Positions 9,201-25,849 of a DNA stretch of 64,000 bases are shown piece after piece. The position numbers and the translations under genes were made by a program. How positions within the stretch are numbered: position 1 is the stretch's first letter; every line of letters starts with the position of its first letter. Origin of the DNA: Silurus meridionalis (taxonomy: Eukaryota > Chordata > Actinopteri > Siluriformes > Siluridae); the NCBI RefSeq assembly GCF_014805685.1, contig NC_060892.1, forward strand, positions 6,982,490-7,046,489. Direction: 5' to 3'. A model generated the notes under the pieces. It searched no databases and had not been told where the DNA came from. It saw only the letters and a list, made by a program, of their open reading frames with translations.

Positions 9201-12126
9201 CATCGTCATCCTCCTCCTCCTCATCGTCTTCATCTTCCTCCTCAGATTCTTCCTTGGCATTTTTCACTGCTGCTTTTTTAGTTGGTGCAGGTGTTGTGTC
9301 CATTTCCTCCTCCTCTTCTTCTGAATCTGTATTCAAATCAGCAAATGTTAACGAATGCACAGATTTAACAAAAACAGGAGGTGAAACAGGACGAAACGCA
9401 CATCAGAGCAAACACCACATCACATAGTCAGTATTAAGTCCCTAAATACTCATCATCTGTGCACTGGTGTAGAGATTTTTTTTTTACCAAATATTTAGTA
9501 ACTGCAAGAAACACTTTTCTCCTGTGATGTATAAAATGATTTAATCCACATACCATCCTCCTCCTCAGACTCCTCTTTAGCTGGAGCTGCTTTAGCGGCG
9601 GGTTTAGCAGGGGTAGCTTTAGCGGCGGGTTTAGCAGGGGTTGCTTTAGCTGCAGGTTTAGCAGGGGTAGCTTTTTTAGGGGGCGGTGCTTCCTCCTCTT
9701 CTGATTCATCATCTGTCAACCAATTTAAATACTTCAAATTAACCAGGGTCAATCCACTAAAATAAACACTTATGTACATAGAATAATTATTTCTATATCA
9801 TCAATTATCCATGTACAGTACCATCATCGTCATCATCATCCTCAGACTCCTCTTTCTTTGCAGGAGCTGCCTTGGCCTTCACAGGTGTTGCCTTAGCTGA
9901 TTTAGCAGGGGTAGCCTTTTTGGGTGGCTCCTCCTCTGAAGAGATGAAATAAAAATAGACATTAGCTATACAAGTGCAACTTGTATTTTGTAGATGGAAC
10001 ATATCAGACTAGAACCAATAAGTTCTAGAATAGAGTAAACTATTTTTAAATGTTAGGACACAAACCAGATTCTTCATCATCGTCCTCATCCTCATCGTCC
10101 GACTCCTCAGCTGCTGCTGCTGCTTTCTTGGCAGTGGCTGCTTTTGCAGCTGGAGCCTTCGCCACTTTAGCTGGAGGAGCTTCTTCCTCTATTAAGATGA
10201 AAGAGGGAAAATTCAAGATGCTCAATGGATAATTCATGCTGGAATATAACAATTAGATTGAAAATGAAAGCACATTTATATGATTTAAAATGAAATACAA
10301 CAGAAAATAGTGTGTGGGGAACAGAACAAAACAACTCCAACTCCAACCATAGAATATACTTACTGCCATGTCAATAATGTAGCAAATAATCTTCCCAGAC
10401 ACTCAGTTATCCTGAACCATTTCTATTTTATTGAATAAAATCCCACAACCAACCTGATTCCTCTTCATCGTCATCTTCACTTTCTTGCTTGGCCGGGGCT
10501 TTTCCATTTTTCACTGCCTTGACTGGAGCTGCATTCTTCTTGGCTGCAGCTTTAGGTGGAGGAACCACCTTTATTATAATAATAATAAAAAAAATTATTA
10601 TTAACTACTTTAATCAATTCCCAACAGTGAACTGAGTGACAATGTAACAAGCCAATCAATATGCACAAAATTGATTATTTCAAACTCACTGCTACTTCTT
10701 CATCACTGTCCTCCTCACTGGATTCTTCGACCTCCTTGGGTGGTGGAGGAGCCTTTTTCTTTGGCTGCGCTTGTTTTTTCGCGGCCTGCAAAAAAAACAA
10801 ACAAAAGATCATTTTTAGCAACATGCCCATGAACCTAAAAAAATTTATTAAAAAATAAATAAAAAATTTTGGCCCATGCCGGCCTTTTATCTATCTATCT
10901 ATCTATTCACACACACACACACACACACACACATAAAACATATGCATGTATGTACGTTATAGAAACATTACCATCATAGTAAAAAAAATAAAATTGCTGA
11001 CATGCACAATTCATAAAATGATGTGCCTTATAATCTACACGTTTATGATCTTGAGTTCTACAATTCGAGTCAAACACGACCGCGCACAAAGGCCACGTGC
11101 GATCACGGCCAAACCCACGTGGGCACACGACACGCATGGCGTAGCATCGCATGCTAAGCTAAAGCCGCACACTAGTGCGAAAACACAATATACAGTGTTA
11201 ATGTCGGTTATTAATACGCACTGAAATATATTTATAATAATATTTATATATAATGTTCCACATCTAAAGACCTCCAAATTGTGCACCGTATTCACGTGTG
11301 TGCGCGCGCGCACGCCGGTGAAAGCGCACGAGGCCATATTTTTACGTCATCGCGGCTCTCCTTAAACGAAGCAAAATTTCACAAAAAATTAGAATATTCT
11401 TAAAAATATATTATTTAATTGTAAACGTCGTGTGAAATTAATAATATGGCCGTACGGAGGTTGTTCCTCGACTAGCATTAGCTGCGAACCAGAGACCAGT
11501 TACTGAACGTGACATTTTACAACTCGTTTATCGTATCGTAAAGTCATAAACCCCTAAAATCAATACAATTCATTTTAATCACATTATTCTCGAATAAATT
11601 CTAAAGTTTTACTCAACCTAAATCTGCATATAAAAAGCACCGAGGCCCAGTATCGGCCATTTTAAGTTCAGAACGTTCAGATTTGGGTCGAGTCTCAAAT
11701 GGCGGCCCAGTCCCTACTCACGTACCCTATAGCATGCACGAGCTACCAATTTATACAAACTACGTAGGGGCCCTAACTATCCAACGGGCCGCCATTTACT
11801 ACTCAGCCCTCGCTTGTTACCAACATGACCAAGAGCGCTTACATCTGAATCCACCATTTTTCTTTTTGCAGTGCAATATGGTGGCGTATTGAGGTTTTTA
11901 GTAGCCATTTTATATTAAATTGACTCAATAGACGGAAAAAAATATTTTGTTGTAATAAAGCACACGTGTATGTAGAAGTTGTCGGGAGCTGATAAATGGA
12001 GAGAAGTTGAAACTCCAACGTGAAGCAGACGCACATGCGAAGACTTCATTTTGAATTTTAATCACAATATCAATTAAAATAAATAAACAATAAAAAAAAA
12101 ATGCTTACCTTCGCGAGTTTCACCAT
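4521..12126 (-). CDS. ncl: Nucleolin, 17 coding exons, complete
   Basis: Nucleolin is the main nucleolar RNA-binding and histone-chaperone protein, acting in rDNA transcription and pre-rRNA processing. Coding exons (plus coordinates, in transcript order): 12109-12126, 10690-10785, 10454-10568, 10066-10188, 9822-9935, 9554-9712, 9171-9326, 8862-8951, 8632-8755, 8024-8159, 7638-7762, 7390-7526, 6698-6827, 6308-6447, 5902-6028, 4804-5108, 4521-4588. They sum to 2,163 nt (720 residues; human about 710), all in phase with GT-AG borders. The protein starts MVKLAK like the human protein. Residues about 20-290 alternate Lys/Ala/Pro blocks (ATPAK repeats) with Glu/Asp runs. Four RRMs follow (about 292-377, 378-464, 465-554, 555-636; RNP2 LFIGNL and RNP1 KFGYVDF in RRM1). 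A Gly/Arg (RGG) tail ends in KKIKFDD. Intron 10's acceptor needs CAGAG|AGA rather than the first AG to keep frame. Confidence 0.97.
5596..5725 (-). ncRNA. snora75: SNORA75 (U23) H/ACA snoRNA in ncl intron 15
   Basis: On the minus strand a lower stem CTTCTC/GAGAAG encloses a pseudouridylation pocket. Its left strand ATGAGC and right strand TTCGCA are complementary to 18S rRNA on either side of a U-G, at the position of human U93. An H-box candidate (ACATTA) follows, then a second hairpin closed by GTCTC/GAGAC, and an ACA box three bases from the end (ACAACT). The sequence resembles human U23 as I remember it (GGATTCGCACGAGAAG is shared). Human U23 also resides in a nucleolin intron. H/ACA snoRNAs need no fixed distance to the acceptor (here about 490 nt). 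Confidence 0.88.
6181..6246. repeat. (TA)n microsatellite, ncl intron 14
   Basis: An uninterrupted alternating TA tract of about 33 units lies in the intron between exons 14 and 15. The short apparent Tyr-Ile reading frames across it are artefacts. Confidence 0.95.
6529..6603 (-). ncRNA. snord20: SNORD20 (U20) box C/D snoRNA, copy 3, ncl intron 13
   Basis: A perfect 8-bp terminal stem TGCCACAT/ATGTGGCA closes a C box ATGATGA and a D box CTGA, with an internal CTGA as D'. The guide GATAGTCAAGT just upstream of D is an 11-bp antisense to 18S rRNA ACTTGACTATC near its 3' end. The fifth base from D (A) pairs with the U corresponding to human 18S U1804, the known U20 target. The RNA ends about 81 nt before the 3' splice site, the usual spacing for intronic C/D snoRNAs. 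Confidence 0.93.
6937..7001 (-). ncRNA. SNORD20-like box C/D snoRNA, diverged copy 2, ncl intron 12
   Basis: This is clearly related to the copies in introns 10 and 13 (ACTTTGTGTG, AAGATAGTCA, CTGATGTGG shared). However, the C box is AGGATGA instead of RTGATGA, and the guide reads GATAGTCATGT with a mismatch one base from the predicted methylation site. A short CCGCA/TGTGG stem survives. It lies about 109 nt upstream of the 3' splice site, further than its siblings. It is probably a decaying or functionally shifted copy. Confidence 0.65.
7828..7920 (-). ncRNA. snord20: SNORD20 (U20) box C/D snoRNA, copy 1, ncl intron 10
   Basis: A perfect 10-bp terminal stem GAAACCAGAT/ATCTGGTTTC flanks a C box ATGATGA and a D box CTGA. 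A further CTGA (D') follows a T-rich stretch. The guide AGATAGTCAAGT pairs with 12 bases of 18S rRNA (ACTTGACTATCT), with the D+5 base opposite the U corresponding to human U1804. The distance to the 3' splice site is about 65 nt. This is the best-paired of the three copies. Confidence 0.93.
9030..9096 (-). ncRNA. snord82: SNORD82 (U82/Z25) box C/D snoRNA, copy 2, ncl intron 7
   Basis: GCACA/TGTGC ends flank a C box ATGATGA, D' CTGA, C' TTGATGA and D CTGA. The D' guide AGGGACTTAAT is antisense to 18S rRNA ATTAAGTCCCT. The fifth base upstream of D' (T) pairs with the A corresponding to human 18S A1678, the reported U82 target. The distance to the 3' splice site is about 78 nt. Confidence 0.92.
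9398..9462 (-). ncRNA. snord82: SNORD82 (U82/Z25) box C/D snoRNA, copy 1, ncl intron 6
   Basis: The ends GCACA/TGTGC, C box ATGATGA, D' CTGA and D CTGA are all present. The D' guide AGGGACTTAAT is identical to that in the intron 7 copy, so the same 18S adenosine is targeted. The spacer between D' and D is diverged from the other copy. It lies about 71 nt before the 3' splice site. Confidence 0.92.
10880..10933. repeat. (TCTA)n and (CA)n microsatellite, ncl intron 1
   Basis: About five TCTA-type units are followed by an (AC)n tract of about 13 units, shortly upstream (transcript 3' side) of the E-box region of intron 1. Confidence 0.85.
11094..11298. promoter_or_regulatory. CACGTG E-box cluster in ncl intron 1
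   Basis: CACGTG palindromes lie at 11094-11099, 11116-11121 (within CCCACGTGGG) and 11293-11298; a fourth is at 11963-11968. The segment is CpG-richer than its surroundings. Mammalian nucleolin is an established direct MYC/MAX target with intron 1 E-boxes, so conserved MYC control is a reasonable inference. Confidence 0.55.
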
Positions 12127-12330
12127 GGCTGCGATGTGTTTCGCTGAAACACGATGATAATTAGTTGAACCTGATTTTTCCCCGTAGCTCAGTCACACGT
12201 GTGGTTCACTCCAGCAGCCTTGGTGTGCACTCGGATAGGAAGAGAGCCGCTGCAGCAGCACGGTGAAGCGCCTCAAAACGGCTCCTCCCACTCACCGTTA
12301 GCTCTTTGACAAACTAGCCCGATTGGACAT
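12127..12330 (-). promoter_or_regulatory. ncl: ncl promoter and 5' UTR region
   Basis: This region directly upstream of the ATG (CACCATGG on the plus strand gives a mediocre Kozak context on the transcript) is CpG-rich relative to the window. It has a CACGTG E-box at 12196-12201 and an inverted CCAAT near 12,322. No TATA box is obvious, as expected for a housekeeping gene. The transcription start cannot be fixed from sequence. Confidence 0.5.
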
Positions 12331-12333
12331 TAT

Positions 12334-12345
12334 GGGAAATGTAGT
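12334..12345 (-). promoter_or_regulatory. ACTACATTTCCC motif (ZNF143/THAP11-type), first copy
   Basis: The minus strand reads ACTACATTTCCC, matching the ACTAYRNNNCCCR promoter motif bound by the ZNF143/THAP11 complex at housekeeping genes. An identical 12-mer lies in the opposite orientation at 12507-12518. Confidence 0.55.
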
Positions 12346-12506
12346 TCTTTACTATGACATTCCACTAATCAGCAAGTAGAATTACAATGATGAAAAATAT
12401 TGAACAGATAAAAAAGTAAGTATTTATTTGCACACATTACATGCTCTAATATTTTTACCTGCAGTCTAAATGACTTGTTCAAAAATAAAAAAATAAATTC
12501 CAGTAA

Positions 12507-12518
12507 ACTACATTTCCC
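12507..12518 (+). promoter_or_regulatory. ACTACATTTCCC motif, second copy, opposite orientation
   Basis: This is identical to the 12334-12345 copy but on the plus strand, about 160 bp further upstream of ncl. The convergent arrangement suggests a deliberate paired element or a bidirectional promoter. Confidence 0.5.
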
Positions 12519-12519
12519 G

Positions 12520-13305
12520 ACAAACAACTGAGGAGTTGTGTAGACCAATTAAATACCGTCTTCGAATCCGGGTCCTCATCCATTAAAATTGCGAGGCTTG
12601 TGGCTACTCGATTCGTACCGGAAACACGCTTTGTACTGAGCATGTGCGCGAATTCATGTACTTCACCAAAGATGTGTATTTATATCAAGAGAATCACTAG
12701 TAAAAATTATTTTCAGTACATCGGGTAGTGTAAATCAGTACAGTATTATTAATATTGCATTAAATTGTTTCGAAATACTTCAGACAGGAAGTAGATACAT
12801 TTGTCCATATGCGCTGTACAAATTGTGTTTCCTGTACGGATCAATTAGCCCCAAGCGATCCTATAAAAAAATACAAATAAATAAATAAGGTAATTCGCAG
12901 GGCGGAGTGACGTCATTGTGGGGACCTATTCGCCTTTCACACCACAAGTTAATGCTTATAAACTTACCCATTTCATTTCTTATTGTTAATAATAAAATCT
13001 CAGAATCTCTGTCTTTTGGAAACAGCGACATTATTAGTGCATCACAAACAGCCCCACAGCACTACATTCATCTACTATTAGATTTAACCAGAGGTGGGCC
13101 GTCAGGGTGAGCAAGGCCTTCTCTGCTTCCCTAAACACTTTCAGAATCAAGGACAGAATCAAGGATTTCCCCATGAATATCTATTAAATTATTCCCAGTA
13201 GTCAATTCTCCTCATATCTTAGATTTACTCTCTGTTGTGCTGCTTTCAGTAGTGTATGATTTTATGTTAGTTTCTATCTGATCATATTTCATCGATAACA
13301 TAAAA
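12520..13305. other. Intergenic, no gene seen
   Basis: I find no exon-like sequence. A TGACGTCA CRE-type octamer at about 12,908 is the only regulatory-looking word, and it is distant from any start codon. Confidence 0.4.
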
Positions 13306-13309
13306 GGTC

Positions 13310-15172
13310 TAAAGGTGCTGGATTGGGCAACTACTGCAGAAGTGATAAGAGAGACATCTAGAAATAGGAAGGAAGACAAAGAGACGTGGTGGTTGAATGA
13401 GGAGGTGCAGGGAAGCATAAGGAGAAAGAGGTTGGCAAAACAGAATTGGGACTGACAGAGTGATGAGAAAAGTAGACAGGAGTACAAGGAGATGCGGCAG
13501 CAGGTGAAGAAGAATGTGGTGAAAGCCAAGGAAAAGGTATATGAGGAGCTGTATGAGCAGTTGGACACTAAGGAAGAAGAAAAAGATATCTACCGATTGG
13601 CCAGGCAGAGGGACCGAGCTGGAAAGGATGTGTTGCAAGTTAGAGCAATAACGGATACAGATGGAAATGTGTTGACTAGTGAGGAGTGTGTTGAGAAGGT
13701 GGAGGGAGTATTCTGAACAGCTGATGAAAAGGGAAAATAAGAGGTTGGATGATGTTGAAGTGGTGAAGCAGAAAGTGGATAGAATTATTAAGGAGAAAGT
13801 GAGAGCAGGTATTAAGAGAATGAAGAGTGGAAAGTCAGTTGGACCAGATGACATACCAGTAAAAGCATAGAGATGTTTATGTGAGAAGGCAGTGGAGTTT
13901 TTAACCAGATTGTTTAACAGGATTTTGAAAGGTGAGAGGATGGTTGAGGAATGGAGAAGGAGTGTGCTGGTACCTGTTTTTAGGAATAAGGGAGATGTGC
14001 AGACCTGCAGTAACTACAGGTGAATAAAGTGGATCAGTCACACCATGAAGTTATGGGAAAGAATAGTGGAAGCCAGGCTGAGAGAAGAGGTGACCATCTA
14101 TGAGCAACAGTAAGGTTTCATGACAAGGAAGAGCACTACAGGTGCATTATTTGCTTTGAGAATGTTGATTAAGAAGAATATAAAAGGTCAGATGGAGTTG
14201 CATTTTGTGTTTGTGGATTTATAGAAAGCGTACGACAGGGTACCGAGAGAGGAGTTGTAGAGAGGAGTATTATATGAGGTAGTCAGGTGTGTCAGAGAAG
14301 TATGTGAGGGTGTTGCAAGACATGAGGGCAGCGTAACAGTATGAGGACAGTTTGAGAGCAGTGAAGTGTGCAGTAGGAACTACAGACTGGTTCAAGGTGG
14401 CGGTTGGACTGCATCAAGGATTGGCTCTAAGCCCTTTCCAGTTTGCAGTGGTGATGGACAGGTTGACAGACAAAGTCAGACAGGAGTCTCCATTGACTAT
14501 GATGTTTGCCGATTATATTGTGATTTGTGGTGAGAGTAGTGAGCAGGTTGAGAAGAGCCTGGAGAGGTGGAGGTATGTGCTGGAGAGAAGGGGAATAAAA
14601 GTCAGTAGGAGTAAGACAGAGTACATGTGTGTGAATGAGAGGGAGGGCAGTGGAGTGTGTGGAGAGTGTGTTAGAGAAGTGAAGAAAAGAGTGCAGGCAG
14701 GGTGGGGTGGGTGGAGAAGAGTGGCAGGAGTGATTTGTGATAGAAGGGTATCTGCAAAAGTGAAAGGGGAAGTTTACAGGAGTGTGGTGAGACCTGCGAT
14801 GTTGTATGATTTAGAAACAGTGGCATTGAGTAAAATACAGGAGGTGGAGCTGGAGGTAGCAGAGCTGAAGGTGCTGAGATTTTCATTGTGATGAGGATGT
14901 ACAGGATTAGAAATGAGTTTATTAGAGGGACAGCACATGTAGGACATTTTGGGGACAAAGTGAGAGAGCCCGATTGAGAAGGCTTGAACATCTGCAGAGG
15001 AGGGACGTTAGGAGGAAAAGAGGAAGACCAAGGAGGTTTATGGATGTGGTGAGGGAAGACATGCAGGTAGTTGGAGTGAAAGAGACAGATGTAGAGGACA
15101 GGGTAGTATGGAGACGGATGATCCGCTGTGGCGACCCCTAATGGGAGAAGCCAAAAGAAGAAGAAGAAGAGG
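13310..15172 (+). mobile_element. RTE-type non-LTR retrotransposon, 5'-truncated
   Basis: It encodes the reverse transcriptase region through to the element's 3' end. Visible are the block GPDDIP (about 13,840-13,858), a GLHQG block (about 14,408) and FADYIV where FADD is expected (about 14,506-14,520), so the catalytic box is mutated. Many stops and frameshifts are present. It ends gatccgctgtggcgacc with an AAG-rich tail. About 90% of its wording is shared with the 56.9-59.3 kb copy by eye. Confidence 0.88.
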
Positions 15173-15279
15173 AACAAATAATGAAAGAATCTCATGAATC
15201 TAACTTTCCATAACACTCATAGCCTTGTTTGCAAAAAATATTTTAATTAGTTGGAAAGAAGGTTTTGGGCTCATGATAA

Positions 15280-15850
15280 TTTGAATAGCTATCCATCAGT
15301 GTTTGACTCATTACTCCAGATTGTTCAAGTGCTCTCAATGGATCAGACTTGATTGTTCACATCCCACTAGCACTCTATCTGATTGAGATCTGGGAGATTT
15401 GGATGCCAAATCAACAGCCTGAACCCTCAACCTGAACAATTTTGTCATGTGGCAGGGCACATCTATAAAGAAATACTGTCATGTAACCTGATGTTACGGA
15501 AAGTGGCACGTCATGTAACATCGGCATGAAGGACAGGACCCAAGATTTCCCAGCAGAACATTGCATACTGCCTCTACCAGCTTGCTTTCTTCTCATAGTT
15601 CCGCTATGTGATATCTTTCTCAGGTAAGTTATTAGGTAATGCTTAGGTACCCGGCTGTCCACATGATATAAAAGAAAATCTGATTGATCAGACCAGACCA
15701 CCTCTTCTATTGCTTCATGGTCAAGTTCCTCAAGATTTCAGTGGTGTGAGCACTCTGACCAGTCTGCAGATATGCATCCCTATATGCATCTGGCTGGGAT
15801 ACACCTCGTTTTCTTTCAGCGCAAGCATGAAACTTCATCAGTGGAAACTT
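15280..15850. repeat. Dispersed repeat, probably a decayed DNA transposon
   Basis: Phrases such as gatcagaccagaccacc, attgcttcatggtcaagttc and actctgaccagtctgcag resemble a high-copy teleost repeat. A related fragment lies at 49,060-49,330. No coding frame survives. Confidence 0.4.
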
Positions 15851-16079
15851 CATCAGTGGGCTACAGTAGCTCTTCTGTTCAATCTGCATATTACTTTGTC
15901 ATCTATTCTCTTTTTTTGACTTTTTCCTTCTCATTTAATTTTTGTTTGAACATATTTGTATGTATTAAAGCCAAAAAATATCTCTGTACATCACAATAAC
16001 ACAATATCAGTTTCTGGGAAAATATTAATTCCTATAAATAATCAAAATCAAATGAGTGGAATTGAAAGGTCAAACTGAC

Positions 16080-17888
16080 ACATTTTATTAATGACATATA
16101 ATTAACACCTTGTCATGATGGACATGCATTCACACTTCATAAAAAAAAAAAAAAAAAATATGCATATCTACTTTTTGTTTCTCAGGACATAAAATAAAAA
16201 GAGGGACAAAAGAAGATAAAAGGCAACCAATGCAAAAAGTAAAAAAAATATAGAGTATGGATATAAGCATTTACAGAATTAAACAAGATTTTACATCCAA
16301 TTTTATTCCTTACATCCACTCACAAACACAAAACCTTAGAAAATCTGGTGTAATGGATAAACATTTTTCAGATTTCTTTTTTCTTCAGGATCCAGGACAG
16401 AAAACAAAACTAAAAGAATATTTCATAAAGATCAGAAATTCAGACTGAACTTAATCTGTTCAAGTGTCCTGCACTTTTATTCGATCTTAAGTTCATAAAT
16501 GTGTTTTTTTTAGTGTCTTACAGCAATACTGGCAACACTAAAGATTGTTCTTGCTCTTTCATGCTGTTTCTTCTCTCTCATACACCCACACGCTGCACAC
16601 CTACAACAATGAGTGTTTCCTGTGTTAGGATACCAAAAGGCAAATGAATTACATGCTGCTATTATAAACTGAGTGCCAATGCTTGAGTAGGACTTCAGAC
16701 TACAGGCATGTTTGATGTTCTGAGTCTTTTTTTAACTCAATTCTGCAGGCTCTTGAAGCTTAATGGAAGTCAGCCAAACTGTTTTTTGTAAATAAGTCCA
16801 AGTGACCATTCTCCTTATTAATCTTTATAGTGTATAGTATAGTATATTCACATTTAAGAATAGAATAATTTAGATGTGCGGCCTAAGCAGGTTGAGTAAT
16901 ACCAAACTTCAATTGTCCAAGATAAAGGGCATCACAATAAAATAATGCAGAATTATCGGTACACGCATACATACTTCAGTCAGTATCAGAAAGTCCCACT
17001 GTGAAGATGGTTGACTGACTTCCATCATGTATTATATACATTTGTGCCAAAACAAAGGCAGAACACTTCAGGTATTAGACAAGTCTATACACTTGACTAC
17101 ATCTGGACTTCCTGGAAAGTATTTAAGGGAAGAAAAAGGAAGGATATGATAGGTCTAGGAATGGACAGGACATAGTCTTAGTATAAAAGTCGGTCTTATT
17201 CAGAAATCGGTGTGAGAAGTCTACAAAAGGTCCTTATTTTAGACTCATTTGAATAAGTACTCCTAATCCTACATTCTCTCAAATCACTTGCTACCTTTGT
17301 CCTTTTACCTTTGCTCATTCATTGACTCTTTATGGACTTGCTTTTTTAAACATTTCCTCTATCAACTTTCTTTTTCCCTCTTTCACACAGTGTCACACAG
17401 TAACTGACATTTCATCAATCACTCAATGAACAATTGTCCCATTTCACACCCATATATATTCCCTCATTCTCCCCCCCTTCACTCCCTTGCATGTCCACCA
17501 GGTGACGTGGGTGTAGCAGGACAGGGGAACTGTTAGATGCTGGGTTTTATTCCGTCATACTTTAGGGAGCTTGTTAGCGGTAAAAACTAGTTTAGAGAGC
17601 AAACTGTGGCACTTTGTATCAATATATCAGAACCCCAGCAAAATAATTAACCAACATTCACAATAATAATAATAATAATAATAAATATCAGTACACACAA
17701 AATTAAGACTTAAATGCAAAATGTATATAAAGTAAGAAAAAAAAGAAAACCTGCTGTTGAACAATTGCCAAGGAAAACTGGTGTGACTGAAAAGAGTCAA
17801 TGTGTAAAACATGGAAAAAAAAAAAAAAGTTAAAATGTTAAGGATAAAGCAGCTACATTCCAAATGCAAGTATTAATCTCTCCATCAT

Positions 17889-17946
<58 letters not shown>

Positions 17947-18898
17947 CAGTGTGTTTGAGCAGTCAGGTTAATTATTTTTTTTTCTATTGATATCCTCACA
18001 AACTAGCATTTGGGATTTCAATTCCTTTCAACTTCAGCAGTTTAGGCAGTTAACCTTGACAAATGTTATGAACCATTAAATCCATAAGATCAGGCACAGC
18101 TGTAATTAGCCCTCAAGTAATCAAGCACAAAATTCATTAGCTGTTCATACAGTACAAATAAAAAACAGTCAAAAATAAAGTGTACACAAAATCCCTTTCA
18201 AAAGGTATGCAGGATGCACAATGCTAAAGTGGTGGCTTGCTGTTTAGTTTACATATCAATTATGTTAGCTCTAGTGCCAAAGGACGAGGAGAAAACTTGA
18301 TCTCCCAAACCTAAAGAACGAAAGGATTTCATGTACATGTCATTTCTATCTGTTCCTTTTATTTCACTCGCACACCTAGCAACCTTTAAGAACAGTTCCC
18401 ACGTTTAAACCTTTTAGCACAAACACTCAAAAGTTCATTATGGAGTCATTTAAGTGCCAAAAATATTCAATCATGAAAATTGATTTTTTTCCCCTCTTAG
18501 TGTTTCATTCCTCTTATACCACAGCAATTCACCATAAGTTAATAATTCATATGCATTTATTAAAGTACATCACATCATAATTTATCAGTTCATAGTTACA
18601 TTCAGTGTTTCAGGAAATCAATTTCAGTTTAAATTAAGCTGATGACATTTCCATATCATTTTACTGATAAATCACAAAGATAAACCACCAGGAAAAAAAT
18701 CTCTCTCCTGAAAACATATAGCTTAATCTCTGTCTGTTACAAAAGGCTGACACCAGAGAAAGTGAAATTAAAGTTTCCTCACAGAAAACATCATCGTATC
18801 AACGTCGACACACTTTTAAATCGGTTTATGTGGGAAAACCCACCAGTGAATGAGCTTTTACTATAGAAATAATCTGAGGTAAAAAGCTGGTTTAAGAA
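16080..18898 (-). other. ppp1r2: Probable ppp1r2 3' UTR and flank
   Basis: This lies downstream of the ppp1r2 stop on the minus strand. It is AT-rich and free of recognised transposons, which is unusual in this window and fits a long 3' UTR (mammalian PPP1R2 also has one). Candidate AATAAA signals (TTTATT on plus) lie near 16,084 and 16,302. A (CA)n tract sits inside it. Confidence 0.4.
17889..17945. repeat. (CA)n microsatellite
   Basis: About 28 uninterrupted AC units. Confidence 0.95.
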
Positions 18899-25449
<6,551 letters not shown>

Positions 25450-25679
25450 GCCCTCTCACACCCTTTACTGCCGCTCAGAAACGCTTTAAAAACGCTCTGT
25501 CAGGTGTGGTCGGGCTGGCTCTGGCTTTGTAAAAGAAAACTGTAATCCAAATTACAAATCCAGGGATCCACAAATAATAATAGCCGATTTGGCTCAGTCT
25601 TGCACTGAAATGTCGGACTAAACACAGTTGCAACACCTCTCCGTCACACACTCCTGTCGCTCGGTTTTCAAGTGCAGAG

Positions 25680-25735
25680 TTACGGCGGCCGGAAGTAAGG
25701 AACAGGAAGTATGTCACCGGAAGTAGCGTACCAGT
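25680..25735 (-). promoter_or_regulatory. ppp1r2: ppp1r2 promoter with ETS-type sites
   Basis: About 235-280 bp upstream of the ATG the plus strand carries CCGGAAGT twice (near 25,688 and 25,717) and AGGAAGT between them (near 25,704). These are ETS/GABP-type sites common in TATA-less housekeeping promoters. Assignment as promoter is inferred from position. Confidence 0.5.
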
Positions 25736-25849
25736 TTAGAGCTAAACTTTACCCAAAAAGTCTGTGGTTATAAATCAATATGAAAATGGGGGTTTCAAAT
25801 TAGTAGATTTCTACTACCTAAAATAACAAATTTCTTGATAAACTGGTTG

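Noticed and set aside
9093..10232. Plus-strand Ser-rich and His/Pro-rich frames
   Set aside because: Antisense of acidic and Lys/Ala/Pro nucleolin exons.
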